DNA of 64,000 nt from Lachnospiraceae bacterium. GTDB taxonomy: Bacteria > Bacillota > Clostridia > Lachnospirales > Lachnospiraceae. Positions 9,350 through 18,022 of this stretch are shown piece after piece. The stretch covers positions 33,862-97,861 of the forward strand of contig JAGBLN010000016.1 in the NCBI GenBank assembly GCA_017635395.1, given 5' to 3'. The position numbers and the translations under genes were made by a program. The notes under the pieces are model-generated. The model did not search any database, was not told where the DNA came from, and saw only the letters and a program-made list of their open reading frames with translations. Position 1 is the stretch's first letter. Each line of letters opens with the position of its first letter.

Positions 9350-9583
9350 ATGAATCCTATGGAAATGATGAAAATTGCACAGGCCTGGCAGACTTTCTCT
9401 GCAAACCACCCAAAATTTCTTCCTTTCGTTAATGCTGTATCTCAGGGAGCTCTCGTTGAGGGGAGTGTTATTGAGATTGCTGTAACGACACCAGAAGGAA
9501 GAAAATTAGAGTCAAATCTAAAATTAACACAATCTGATCTGGAGTTTTTGGCATTGATGAAGTCGATGATGCCGAAGGGGTGA
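9350..9583 (+). CDS. small conserved-type protein of unknown function
   Basis: 77 residues, with a strong AGGAGG 12 bp before ATG and an intrinsic terminator right after the stop, so it is a real monocistronic gene. The sequence is soluble, with a helical start (MNPMEMMKIAQAWQTF) and a beta-like middle (EGSVIEIAVTTPEG). I do not recognise a named family. A related pattern of short proteins is common in Lachnospiraceae, but that is a general impression. Confidence 0.7.
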   Translation: MNPMEMMKIAQAWQTFSANHPKFLPFVNAVSQGALVEGSVIEIAVTTPEGRKLESNLKLTQSDLEFLALMKSMMPKG

Positions 9584-9622
9584 AAAAAGGGCGGCTAACC
9601 ATACGGAAAGCCGCCTTTTATA
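9584..9622. terminator. bidirectional intrinsic terminator
   Basis: Stem GGCGGCT (9590-9596) with AGCCGCC (9609-9615), A-run on the left and T-run on the right, so it can serve both the small gene at 9350 and thrS, which converge here. Confidence 0.85.
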
Positions 9623-9651
9623 ATACTTATTGATACCGGGATTTCAGTTTT

Positions 9652-11466
9652 CTATTCCTGGCTCTCGACCAGATCTATACAGTGAGTCTCGTTCATCTTT
9701 TTGCAGATCTCGATGAACTTATCAAGAGGCACATCGCGCATCTGCTTGTTTCCGCGGATATTGACTGATACCGTGCGGTTCTCTGCTTCGCTGTTACCAA
9801 GAACAAGTACATAAGGATCGCGGTAGTTCCTGAAGGTCTTGATCTTGTCTTTCATGTTCTTGTCACTGTAGTCTGCCTCAACTCTTATGCGGTTCTTCCT
9901 GCAGATTTCAACCACCTCTTTTGCATAGTCGTTATTCTCCACACGGATAGGCACAACACCTACCTGATAAGGGCTTAACCAGAAGGGGAAGGAGCCCTTG
10001 AAGTTCTCGATGATGATTCCGATGAAACGTTCAAGTGATCCGAAAATCGCCCTGTGAACCATGACCGGTCTCTGCATGGAGCTATCGGATGCCACATACT
10101 TCATATCGAAATTAAGGGGTAGCTGATAGTCAAGCTGTATAGTTCCCATCTGCCACTCACGGCCGATGCAGTCCTTCATCTTGAGGTCTATCTTGGGACC
10201 ATAGAAAGCTCCGTCTCCCTCATTGATCTCGTAACCGCCTTCGCCATACTTGTTGTCAAGGATCCTCTTTAATGCGGACTCAGCTGCGTTCCAGTCGTTG
10301 ATGTCACCCATGTAGTCATCAGGCCTTGTGGAAAGCTCTGCGATATAGGAAAGTCCGAAGGTAGAATAAATCTCGCCGGCGATGTCCATGATATCGCCTA
10401 TTTCTTCCTCTATCTGCTCCTGCATGATAAGGTTGTGAGAATCATCCTGACGGAATTCCTGAACTCTTAAGAGTCCGTTGAGCTCACCGGATTTTTCCCT
10501 TCTGTGGATCACATCCAGCTCGTTGAAACGTAAAGGAAGATCCTTGTAGCTGCGCTGCTTATTCTGATAAACCTTTATCGCATTAGGACAGTTCATAGGC
10601 TTTGCAGCAAACATGCGATCTTCGTCCTCGATATCCACAAGAGATGAAGCTTTGTCGTCTACAGGGTTATCCTTTGCAGGGGGTACGAGGAACATGTTCT
10701 TTTTGTAATGTCCCCAGTGACCTGATGTCTCCCACAGGCTCTTGCTGTTAAGGACAGGAGCAGAAATTTCTGTGTATCCGTGTCTTTCGTGGACTTCACG
10801 CCAGTAGTCGATAAGAGCGTTGTACATCTTCCATCCGCGGGGCAGCCAGTAGGGCATACCGGGTGCGGTCTCATCAAACATAAAGAGTTCCATCTGGGGA
10901 CCAAGCTTCTTGTGGTCACGCTCCATGGCTTCTTTTATCATGGCAAGATGTTCCTTTAGTTCCTTCTTGTCAGGGAAAGCATATACATATATACGCTGCA
11001 GCTGGTCTCTCTTTTCATCGCCTCTCCAGTATGAACCGGAAACAGACTTGATCTGAAAAGCTGCATTCATCAGGAGCTGTGAATTGTCAACATGAGGTCC
11101 GCGGCAAAGATCCACGAAATCATCACCGGTATAATAAACTGTAAGAAGCTCATCCTCAGGGAGATCATTAATAAGCTCAGTCTTAAATTTCTGGTTTTCG
11201 AAAAGCTTAAGAGCGTCAGCACGGGATATCTCCTCCCGTCTCCAGTCTTCGCGGCGCTTTATTATTTCCCGCATTTTATCCTCTATGGTCTTGAAATCAT
11301 CGTTTACCACTGTCCGGGGCAGGGTAAAGTCATAATAGAATCCGTCACCGATCTGCGGACCAATGGCGTACTGCACATTTTCCTTGCCGAAGATCTCTAT
11401 CACGGCTTTAGCCAGGATGTGTGCAAGAGAATGCCGGTAAACTTCCAATAACTCTTCTTTTTCCAT
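9652..11466 (-). CDS. thrS: threonine-tRNA ligase, lacking TGS domain
   Basis: 604 residues. It begins directly with the N2 editing domain (HSLAHILA at about residue 12), so the N-terminal TGS domain of longer ThrS proteins is absent. Class II motifs are present, including the motif 2 region (FRQDDSHNLI) and motif 3 (HRAIFGSLERFIG), followed by the anticodon-binding domain. The zinc ligands appear in MNCPNAIK and downstream His residues. ATG at 11466 is chosen over ATG at 11472 because the AAGGAGG lies about 7 bp from the former but abuts the latter. Expression is controlled by the T-box leader just upstream. Confidence 0.95.
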   Translation of the reverse strand: MEKEELLEVYRHSLAHILAKAVIEIFGKENVQYAIGPQIGDGFYYDFTLPRTVVNDDFKTIEDKMREIIKRREDWRREEISRADALKLFENQKFKTELINDLPEDELLTVYYTGDDFVDLCRGPHVDNSQLLMNAAFQIKSVSGSYWRGDEKRDQLQRIYVYAFPDKKELKEHLAMIKEAMERDHKKLGPQMELFMFDETAPGMPYWLPRGWKMYNALIDYWREVHERHGYTEISAPVLNSKSLWETSGHWGHYKKNMFLVPPAKDNPVDDKASSLVDIEDEDRMFAAKPMNCPNAIKVYQNKQRSYKDLPLRFNELDVIHRREKSGELNGLLRVQEFRQDDSHNLIMQEQIEEEIGDIMDIAGEIYSTFGLSYIAELSTRPDDYMGDINDWNAAESALKRILDNKYGEGGYEINEGDGAFYGPKIDLKMKDCIGREWQMGTIQLDYQLPLNFDMKYVASDSSMQRPVMVHRAIFGSLERFIGIIIENFKGSFPFWLSPYQVGVVPIRVENNDYAKEVVEICRKNRIRVEADYSDKNMKDKIKTFRNYRDPYVLVLGNSEAENRTVSVNIRGNKQMRDVPLDKFIEICKKMNETHCIDLVESQE

Positions 11467-11479
11467 AATCATTCCTCCT

Positions 11480-11735
11480 TAATATAGTGTAGTAAAATAA
11501 AAAATCCCCTGCTTAAAAGCAAGGGACGCATATGCTGCGCGGTTCCACCCAAATTGCTGCATATCCGAAATGAAATACAGCCACTCTTTATGACGATAAC
11601 GGTGTCGGCCGGACTTGATTGGAGTCTCTCAGAGGTGGTCTTCAATGACTTCCGTCAAGGCTGCTCTCAGCATACGCAGCCATCTCTGTTGGCGGATGAT
11701 GCCATCTACTCTTCTCTTCAACGATTTATATATTC
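11480..11735 (-). promoter_or_regulatory. T-box riboswitch (thrS leader)
   Basis: On the minus strand the T-box core TGGGTGGAACCGCG spans 11551-11538 and is followed by a terminator hairpin with a T-run (11526-11495) just before the thrS ribosome binding site. Upstream are stem I-like elements (the AGTA-type region and a GGCTGC/GCAGCC hairpin). A threonine codon ACC at 11639-11637, after GAAG and before A, is the likely specifier. Uncharged tRNA-Thr would favour readthrough. Limits are approximate. Confidence 0.9.
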
Positions 11736-11754
11736 GGTTTTAAAATAACTTACA

Positions 11755-11825
11755 AGCAAGTGACGGGAATCGAACCCGCGTCCTCAGCTTGGGAAGCTGA
11801 TGTTCTACCATTGAACCACACCTGC
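11755..11825 (-). tRNA. tRNA-Gly (CCC)
   Basis: 71-nt cloverleaf on the minus strand: acceptor GCAGGTG/CACTTGC, anticodon loop TTCCCAA giving anticodon CCC, T loop GGTTCGATTCC. Discriminator is T, as in bacterial tRNA-Gly. CCA is not encoded. It lies just upstream of the thrS leader on the same strand. Confidence 0.95.
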
Positions 11826-11881
11826 CGGACAGTTGTTATTCTATGACATCTGTTCAAAAAAATCAAGCAATACTGATCATG

Positions 11882-12289
11882 TCAGCCACGGCGTTTGCGG
11901 TCATCTCGCTGGAATCTTCTGTTGTTCTGATTCTTTCCGCCCTGCATCATTTCCTCGTCTGAGGGAAGATTCATGGTCTCAACGACCTTCCAGGATTCTT
12001 TCATGGGAAGCTCACCGTTTACACGGGCGATATCTTCCCTGGTAGGCTCAGCAGTCAGCCCGGCAGCCTTACGTGTCTCCACATACTCCATAAGATCTTT
12101 CTTATGTATGGTAAGAGTTGCAAGTTCCCATTCTATCCGCTTCAGGGTGGCTTTGTCATTAAGTGCAAGAGCACGTTCATATTCTTCTATAGTATCAAGC
12201 TTTATGTTTTCTACAAAATTGCTCTTTACCGGTTTTTTTGCATCATCCTCATGTTCTGTGAGGACTTTCTGTTCAAATATGTCATCCAT
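11882..12289 (-). CDS. uncharacterised acidic/basic cytoplasmic protein
   Basis: 135 residues with GGAGG 7 bp before ATG. It is highly charged, largely predicted helical (DTIEEYERALALNDKATLKRIEWELATLTIHKKDLMEY contains heptad-like spacing), and ends in an Arg/Asn-rich tail (NNRRFQRDDRKRRG) that could contact nucleic acid. No known domain is recognised. It precedes tRNA-Gly on the same strand by 56 bp. Confidence 0.7.
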   Translation of the reverse strand: MDDIFEQKVLTEHEDDAKKPVKSNFVENIKLDTIEEYERALALNDKATLKRIEWELATLTIHKKDLMEYVETRKAAGLTAEPTREDIARVNGELPMKESWKVVETMNLPSDEEMMQGGKNQNNRRFQRDDRKRRG

Positions 12290-12380
12290 GTCATAACCTC
12301 CGATGGAAAATTTAAAATCATGATTTTCTTATCATTATAAGTTAGCTTTGCAGCGTAATTCAACTACAATTCTTGGTATT

Positions 12381-13142
12381 TCACATCCCTTTATATTTCT
12401 TCGATAGATAAAGTGCCAGAACCAGCAGACCTATCGTTTCTGTAGCGTGGAAGATTATTGAGGTCCAGACGATTCCGACTTCGCGTCCCATAAAGAAAAC
12501 TGTCTGCATCTGCAGGACAGCGAAGCAGGCGAGGAATATGGAGAGGATTCCGATTGATGATATCTTGAGCAGCCGGTCATTAAGGAAGATGCCGGTCATT
12601 ACCACGCCGAGAAGTATGGCGGACAGTATCTCGAGATACTTAAATCCGTGAGTCATATTGTACATCATGACAAAAGAACCGTTATTCAGGCTGTCAAGGT
12701 TCATGGAACCCAAAAGTATTTCAATGAATCTTCTGTACATAATGGAAGTAAAAGTGTAAATGAGCTCCGCACCGACAAATATCACGGCCCACAGCTGGAG
12801 AAGTCTGCTTATGGATGATACGGACAGGGAAGCGAGATTTTCTCCTAAAAACTCTCTCTGAAGGTCTCCAAGTTCCGTTCTGTCTTCTTTGTCTATCAGG
12901 TTAACGTAGTAAAGCAGTCTTTTATATGTAAGAAAGAAGATTAAAGCGATCATAACTATCTGGAGGAAGGATACAGCCAGCTGGGAATACCATAGCATAC
13001 CGTCCAGCATATCGGGACTGATCGAAGGATTGCTTTTAAAAAGCAGGCGAAGTCCTCCTTCCAGAAGCGTGGCCAGGATCTTGACGACCGCTGTACTCAT
13101 TATGGCATTTGAAAGTATATGCTTTTTGGAACTTATATACAT
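12381..13142 (-). CDS. multi-pass membrane protein of unknown function
   Basis: 253 residues with about six to seven hydrophobic segments (approximately 15-35, 55-75, 108-128, 160-180, 185-205, 210-230). GGGAG is 6-7 bp before ATG. No family recognised. It is transcribed divergently from the GT-C-like gene at 13209; only 66 bp separate their starts, so they share a promoter region. A TATGAT -10-like box is present on its strand. Confidence 0.7.
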   Translation of the reverse strand: MYISSKKHILSNAIMSTAVVKILATLLEGGLRLLFKSNPSISPDMLDGMLWYSQLAVSFLQIVMIALIFFLTYKRLLYYVNLIDKEDRTELGDLQREFLGENLASLSVSSISRLLQLWAVIFVGAELIYTFTSIMYRRFIEILLGSMNLDSLNNGSFVMMYNMTHGFKYLEILSAILLGVVMTGIFLNDRLLKISSIGILSIFLACFAVLQMQTVFFMGREVGIVWTSIIFHATETIGLLVLALYLSKKYKGM

Positions 13143-13194
13143 GTCGCTCTCCCGGATAAATATGTCTTATCTTATCATATTTAGCGGCAGAACT

Positions 13195-13202
13195 GTTATA
13201 AT
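13195..13202 (+). promoter_or_regulatory. extended -10 promoter, apparently leaderless
   Basis: TGTTATAAT-type element (TATAAT at 13197-13202 with TG at 13194-13195). The ATG of the next gene begins at 13209, where transcription should start, and there is no Shine-Dalgarno between. This suggests a leaderless mRNA. Confidence 0.5.
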
Positions 13203-13208
13203 ACCCCT

Positions 13209-15308
13209 ATGGCTGCAATAGTTTATCTTATAATATGCATACTGACCGGATACTGTTTTCTGTCGGTTTTTTTTGGGATGCTCTGGGGTTTCGGTGAAAA
13301 GAGTTATGGCAAAAAACAGATAGGCGTTCCTGATTTCATGGTCATAATTCCCTTCTCGGGATTTGCCGGAGTAATGATTCTTTCATGGCTGACATACATA
13401 CCGGCGTGTGTGTTGAGAAGTGTTCCTAAGCCTTTGACGACCGCGGATATCATAGCATGTGCCTTGGCGCTGCTCTTTGACATAGCGGCTGTTTGTCTTA
13501 AGCGGAAATCATTTTTGGGATCTTTTCTGTCAATGTTCAAAAACACCAGGCCAATGGAGGCTGCAGTTATCCTGCTATCGGGATTGGTCGGTTCTCTGAT
13601 CATGATATCTGCTTTTTATCTGAAGGATAATGAGTACTATGTCGGAATGAGCGTGTTCGGCGATTTTGCCACGCACCTGGATATGATACGTTCCTTTGCC
13701 TATGGCGATAATTTTCCAACGCAGTATTCGCATTTTGCAGGTGCTGATCTCAAGTATCATTTTATGTACCAGTTCTTTGTGGGCAATCTTGAACATCTGG
13801 GGATGCGTTTGGATATAGCCTTCAATCTTCCAAGCATATTCTTTTTTACATCCGTGTGCATGCTTCTCTATGCTTACGCCGTGAAACTTACAGGAAGAAA
13901 GGCAGCAGGGCTGGTCAGCGTTGTACTGTTTCTCTTCAGGAGCAGCCCGGCTTTCTGGCTCTTTGTTTCCCGGGCCGGCAGTGGTTTTGGGGAGATATAC
14001 AGGGCGCTCTTTGATAATCGTGCATTTATTGGTGAAACACCGAATGAAAGCTGGGGGCTTTACAACCTTAATGTATTTACGAACCAGCGGCACTTCTGCG
14101 TTGGGCTGACGGGGATGCTGTCTGCCCTGATACTGCTTACGGATAACTGCTTTGCCATGAGGGAACGTATGATGGGAGCGGCTGAAACAGAAAGAGGTTT
14201 AAAAGGAACTGGTGCAGGGCTTTCGGGAGCTGGAAAGATAATTGGCAGTGTGAGGCGGTTTATTTTTAGTAAGGATGCATGGCTGCCCCAAAAAACGGGA
14301 ATGGCTGTGGCGCTGGGCGTGCTGCTGGGATTCAGCGGTTTCTTTAACGGAGCTGTGCTTATAGGCTGCCTGCTGGTGCTTTTTGTACTGGCTTTCGCTG
14401 CAGACAGAAGGCTTGAGTATCTTATAACAGCGGTCCTGGCGGTGGCAATAAGTTCAGTGGAGGCTGCGTATTTTGTATCCGGCAGCGTGACGGATTTAAG
14501 ATGGCAGCCGGGATATCTTGCTGAACAGAAGAATCTGCCGGGAATGGTATTTTTCCTTTGCATGCTTTTCGGCATAGCATTTTTCATTGTGCTTGCTGAA
14601 TTTCTTGTGGAAGATGTTTTCAGGCGATGGCTGATAATTGCATTTTCGTCTCCTATATTTTTTGCCCTATGTTTTCAGATGACAACGGATGTAAATGTGA
14701 ATCATAAATACCTGATGATAGGCGCTATGCTCTGTACCGTGCCCGTAGCGGCAATGCTCTGCAGGATGTGGGATAAAAAGAACGTCATTATGCGCCTTGC
14801 AGCTGTGATGTCGCTTATTCTTTTGACATCCACGGGACTATACGACCTGAACTGCCTTATGAAACAGAATAATTATGAAATGAACAGCGGCTTCGTTTTC
14901 AAAAGGGATGATCCTGTAACTAAGTGGGTGCTGGAGCACAGCACTTCAAAAGACATATTTCTTGCTGACACCTATGCTATCAACAATGTGACCATGGGCG
15001 GTGCAATGCTTTATTATGGCTGGCCCTATTTTGCCTGGAGTGCCGGATATGATACAGCCGGCCGGGAGGCGGAGGTAATTGCCATGTTCGGTGCGGATAC
15101 TCCGGAAGAACTCAGGACGCTGATAAAAAAGAACAATATCCGCTACATCATTGTGGACCAGTCAGCCAGGACCAGCCAGTGGTTTGAGCTGAATGAAGAC
15201 AATATAAAAAATACATACGAGTGCGTATATTCTACCGGAGAGGGGGAGTGGGAGTTTGATATATACGACACCAGCATTCGCTGTAATCATTATAGTAAAG
15301 ACAATTAG
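13209..15308 (+). CDS. large integral membrane protein, GT-C glycosyltransferase-like
   Basis: 699 residues with about 12-14 membrane segments. A loop near residues 145-200 carries acidic motifs (GDFATHLDM, then GADLKYHFMYQF), the placement and character seen in GT-C type polyprenyl-phosphate-sugar glycosyltransferases, and the C-terminal about 130 residues form a soluble outside domain (ending NHYSKDN). It may transfer sugar to a lipid or cell-wall polymer on the outer membrane face; this is inference from architecture. The start codon sits at the predicted transcription start with no ribosome binding site; the next in-frame Met is about 25 residues later and has no site either. Confidence 0.7.
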   Translation: MAAIVYLIICILTGYCFLSVFFGMLWGFGEKSYGKKQIGVPDFMVIIPFSGFAGVMILSWLTYIPACVLRSVPKPLTTADIIACALALLFDIAAVCLKRKSFLGSFLSMFKNTRPMEAAVILLSGLVGSLIMISAFYLKDNEYYVGMSVFGDFATHLDMIRSFAYGDNFPTQYSHFAGADLKYHFMYQFFVGNLEHLGMRLDIAFNLPSIFFFTSVCMLLYAYAVKLTGRKAAGLVSVVLFLFRSSPAFWLFVSRAGSGFGEIYRALFDNRAFIGETPNESWGLYNLNVFTNQRHFCVGLTGMLSALILLTDNCFAMRERMMGAAETERGLKGTGAGLSGAGKIIGSVRRFIFSKDAWLPQKTGMAVALGVLLGFSGFFNGAVLIGCLLVLFVLAFAADRRLEYLITAVLAVAISSVEAAYFVSGSVTDLRWQPGYLAEQKNLPGMVFFLCMLFGIAFFIVLAEFLVEDVFRRWLIIAFSSPIFFALCFQMTTDVNVNHKYLMIGAMLCTVPVAAMLCRMWDKKNVIMRLAAVMSLILLTSTGLYDLNCLMKQNNYEMNSGFVFKRDDPVTKWVLEHSTSKDIFLADTYAINNVTMGGAMLYYGWPYFAWSAGYDTAGREAEVIAMFGADTPEELRTLIKKNNIRYIIVDQSARTSQWFELNEDNIKNTYECVYSTGEGEWEFDIYDTSIRCNHYSKDN

Positions 15309-15327
15309 AAATTGCGTTTGGGCATAA

Positions 15328-15356
15328 TTGCAAACTGACGGTGTTTGTTGTATCAT
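15328..15356 (+). promoter_or_regulatory. argG promoter
   Basis: TTGCAA (15328-15333), 17-bp spacer, TATCAT (15351-15356), giving a leader of about 50 nt before argG. Confidence 0.6.
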
Positions 15357-15414
15357 AGATGCGTCTGAAAGGACAAAACATTTAATTTATATATACTTAC
15401 GGAGGTAACTTATC

Positions 15415-16638
15415 ATGAAGGAAAAAGTCATTCTTGCTTATTCCGGTGGTCTTGACACTACTGTCATCATACCGTGGCTTAAGGAAAATTTTGATTACGA
15501 AGTGGTCTGTGTTTGTATAGACTGCGGCCAGGAATCCGAGCTGGACGGACTGGATGAGAGAGCAAAATCCTGCGGTGCTGAGAAGCTTTATGTGCTTGAT
15601 GTAACTGATGAATTTGCAGATGAGTATATCGTTCCATGTGTACAGGCACATGCCGTATATGAGAACAAGTATCTCCTGGGCACTTCAATGGCAAGACCTC
15701 TTATTGCTAAGAAGCTTGTTGAGATCGCCCGCAAGGAAGGCGCTGCTGCTATCTGCCACGGCGCAACCGGTAAGGGTAATGACCAGATCAGATTTGAACT
15801 GGGCATCAAGGCGCTTGCTCCCGACCTTAAGATAATCGCTGCGTGGAGAAATGAAAAGTGGACAATGCAGAGCCGTGAGGACGAGATTGCATATGCACGT
15901 GAAAAGGGTATCACTCTTCCTTTCTCTGCTGACAATTCTTACAGCCGTGACAGAAATCTCTGGCATATAAGCCATGAGGGTCTCGAGCTTGAGGATCCCG
16001 GCAATGAGCCTAATTTTGACCATCTGCTGGTTCTTGGTACCACACCTGAGAAGGCTCCTGATGAAGGCGAGTATGTGACAATGCACTTTGAAAAGGGTGT
16101 ACCTACTTCAGTAAACGGCAAGGAAATGAAGGTTTCAGATATAATCAGAGAGCTGAACAGACTTGGCGGAAAGCATGGTATCGGTATAGTTGATATTGTT
16201 GAGAACCGTGTAGTGGGAATGAAGAGCCGCGGCGTATATGAGACACCCGGCGGAACTATTCTTTACGAGGCACATCAGCAGCTTGAAGAACTTATACTTG
16301 ACAGGGAGACCACCAAGATGAAGCTGGATATGGGCAATCTCTTTGCTCAGATCGTATACGAAGGAAAGTGGTTCACACCTCTTCGCGAGGCTGTTCAGGC
16401 ATTTATCGAGTCAACACAGCAGTATGTTACAGGTGATGTTAAGTTCAAGCTCTACAAGGGCAATATCATCAAGGCAGGTGAGACATCACCCTACTCGCTG
16501 TACAATGAGAGCATTGCTTCCTTTACAACCGGTGATCTCTATGACCATCGTGATGCAGAAGGATTCATCAATCTCTTCGGACTTTCCAGCAAGGTTCGTG
16601 GCATGAAGCACCAGGAGCTTGAGAAGGCTAACAACTAA
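15415..16638 (+). CDS. argG: argininosuccinate synthase
   Basis: 407 residues, full length. The ATP-pyrophosphatase P-loop LAYSGGLDTTV lies at the N terminus (about residues 7-17). Further family motifs include GATGKGNDQIRFE and SYSRDRNLWHIS. It joins citrulline and aspartate with ATP to make argininosuccinate, the penultimate arginine step. GGAGG is 8-9 bp before ATG. It has its own promoter and terminator, so it is expressed apart from argJBD 2 kb downstream. Codon use is more restricted (many AAG, CTT, GGC codons) than in neighbours, consistent with high expression. Confidence 0.96.
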   Translation: MKEKVILAYSGGLDTTVIIPWLKENFDYEVVCVCIDCGQESELDGLDERAKSCGAEKLYVLDVTDEFADEYIVPCVQAHAVYENKYLLGTSMARPLIAKKLVEIARKEGAAAICHGATGKGNDQIRFELGIKALAPDLKIIAAWRNEKWTMQSREDEIAYAREKGITLPFSADNSYSRDRNLWHISHEGLELEDPGNEPNFDHLLVLGTTPEKAPDEGEYVTMHFEKGVPTSVNGKEMKVSDIIRELNRLGGKHGIGIVDIVENRVVGMKSRGVYETPGGTILYEAHQQLEELILDRETTKMKLDMGNLFAQIVYEGKWFTPLREAVQAFIESTQQYVTGDVKFKLYKGNIIKAGETSPYSLYNESIASFTTGDLYDHRDAEGFINLFGLSSKVRGMKHQELEKANN

Positions 16639-16660
16639 TTCAGACGTGTAATTACAATTA

Positions 16661-16697
16661 CAGGCTACCGGAGTACTTGTTCGGTAGCCTGTTTTTT
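16661..16697 (+). terminator. argG terminator
   Basis: Ten-bp stem CAGGCTACCG (16661-16670) with CGGTAGCCTG (16682-16691), then TTTTTT. Confidence 0.92.
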
Positions 16698-16723
16698 AAC
16701 AATGATTTACCGGGAGAATAGCC

Positions 16724-17014
16724 ATGGGTGTCATTACAGTAATAATCATATATTTTTCCGTGCTGAATATCATGGGATTTGCGTCCATGGGCATAGATAA
16801 ATGGAAGGCTGTTCACCATGCGTGGAGGATTCCGGAAAAGGTTCTTTTTCTCATTGCCATCTTCGGCGGATCCCTGGGATCCATAATAGGCATGTATGCC
16901 TTCAGGCATAAGACGAAGCACTGGTATTTTGTGTATGGCATGCCTCTTATCATGGCAGTTCAGATAGGTATTGCCTGCTGGATCATAGGATCCGGTCAGA
17001 TCGAGATCATGTGA
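16724..17014 (+). CDS. DUF1294 family small membrane protein
   Basis: 96 residues with three to four membrane segments. The family signature is clear: MGIDKWKA, then AWRIPEK, GGSLGSIIGM and FRHKTKHWYF. The function of DUF1294 is unknown. It converges on the acyl-ACP thioesterase gene with an 8-bp overlap of the two 3' ends. Confidence 0.88.
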   Translation: MGVITVIIIYFSVLNIMGFASMGIDKWKAVHHAWRIPEKVLFLIAIFGGSLGSIIGMYAFRHKTKHWYFVYGMPLIMAVQIGIACWIIGSGQIEIM

Positions 17015-17774
17015 GGGGAGTGTTCCACATCCTTACTATCGCATTGAGTTCACCGTCTTCATTTTCCATACGGATCTCATGCTTCAGGTTGTCTACAAAC
17101 GAATAGTTAAATCTGATCTTTTCACCTTCGGTTATTTCTTTTCTGTAATGTATCCGGAAATTATCAAAAGGAGCCTGTGTCCAGATATCGTCAGGCATCA
17201 TGTCCTCAGCCATATCTATGTATTTAATGTTATGTACATGGCCTACCAGGTCGAGTGCACTGCGGCCAACGATCGATGTTCCCATTTCTACGGGGGCGGT
17301 ATCAGCTGTATCTTCTGAGGCTGCCTTTGGCCTGTCAATCTTTACCATGGGATCGGTTTCAAATGCCTGCTTTTCTTCCGCACCGAATGCTTCGAGTACT
17401 TCGGGAGTGACGCGGGTGATACGGTGTCTGTTTATATCTATGATCACCCATCTTGAGGTTGCTAAGACACGGAGCTTATCATCAGAGTCCCTGAGCTCGT
17501 AATCACGGATAAGTGACATCATTCTCTTTTCCGGGCGTCCCCAGGTGGATACCGTAAGGGCTTCGCCGTATCCCGGTCTGTCCAGAACACGTACATACCA
17601 GTCTAACAGGACGAAGGTGATGCCGGTATTGTCTATATCCAACATGCCATAGCCCACAGCATCAGAGTGGCCTCCGGCTGCATTTTCCAGCATTTCCAGT
17701 ATGGCTACATTTTTTACCTTGCAGTTTTTATCTACGTCCTTGAGTCCTATCGTCTGAGATAATTTATAAAACAT
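17007..17774 (-). CDS. acyl-ACP thioesterase (FatA-like, double hot-dog)
   Basis: 255 residues, the normal length for bacterial PF01643 proteins. The N-terminal hot dog starts with LSQTIGLKDVD, and the second repeat carries the active-site region DLVGHVHNIKYIDMAEDM (about residues 180-200) with the conserved Asn and His. It releases free fatty acid from acyl-ACP in the cytoplasm. GAGG is 8 bp before ATG. The 135-nt leader carries two strong hairpins and may regulate the gene. Its 3' end overlaps the DUF1294 gene on the other strand by 8 bp. Confidence 0.9.
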   Translation of the reverse strand: MFYKLSQTIGLKDVDKNCKVKNVAILEMLENAAGGHSDAVGYGMLDIDNTGITFVLLDWYVRVLDRPGYGEALTVSTWGRPEKRMMSLIRDYELRDSDDKLRVLATSRWVIIDINRHRITRVTPEVLEAFGAEEKQAFETDPMVKIDRPKAASEDTADTAPVEMGTSIVGRSALDLVGHVHNIKYIDMAEDMMPDDIWTQAPFDNFRIHYRKEITEGEKIRFNYSFVDNLKHEIRMENEDGELNAIVRMWNTPLT

Positions 17775-17921
17775 TATATGACCTCTTTCTATTAAGCTGT
17801 TAAAACTTCCCTTCAGTACTTTTGTCCCATCGCAAGCAAGCTTGCGCGTGAGAAAGTACTTTCGGCCGGTGAATCGTATCTATATGCCCGTATAAAATCT
17901 CGCACGGGCGTCAATAGTATA
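17775..17921 (-). promoter_or_regulatory. promoter and structured 5' leader of acyl-ACP thioesterase gene
   Basis: On the minus strand an extended -10 (TGGTATACT; TATACT at 17921-17916) predicts a start near 17909. The RNA would begin with hairpin GCCCGT (17909-17904)/ACGGGC (17891-17886), followed by a larger one: AGTACTTT (17860-17853) with AAAGTACT (17822-17815), enclosing CGCAAGC/GCTTGCG (17846-17831). Together these occupy most of the about 135-nt leader. I cannot match it to a riboswitch class I know. Confidence 0.55.
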
Positions 17922-17965
17922 CCACAGATTTGCGGAATTTTGCCTGACAATTATGTTTCGTTTTA

Positions 17966-17994
17966 TTTACGAAAAATCCTATATATGCTATAAT
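17966..17994 (+). promoter_or_regulatory. promoter of GNAT-argJBD
   Basis: TTTACG (17966-17971), 17-bp spacer, TATAAT (17989-17994), about 28 bp before the GNAT start codon. TTTCGT/ACGAAA forms a short dyad over the -35 region. Confidence 0.65.
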
Positions 17995-18022
17995 CAACCT
18001 TTAAAATCCCGGAGGAAAGCGT

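Noticed and set aside
13575-14587. Two antisense open frames (172 and 175 codons) inside the GT-C-like gene
   Set aside because: No start signals or family likeness; the sense frame has consistent membrane segments.
17803-17814. TAAAACTTCCC shared with the terminal repeat of the element at 57261, as a second copy
   Set aside because: Only 11 bases match, the opposite end and flanking duplication are missing, and the rest is unrelated. Probably chance or a remnant.
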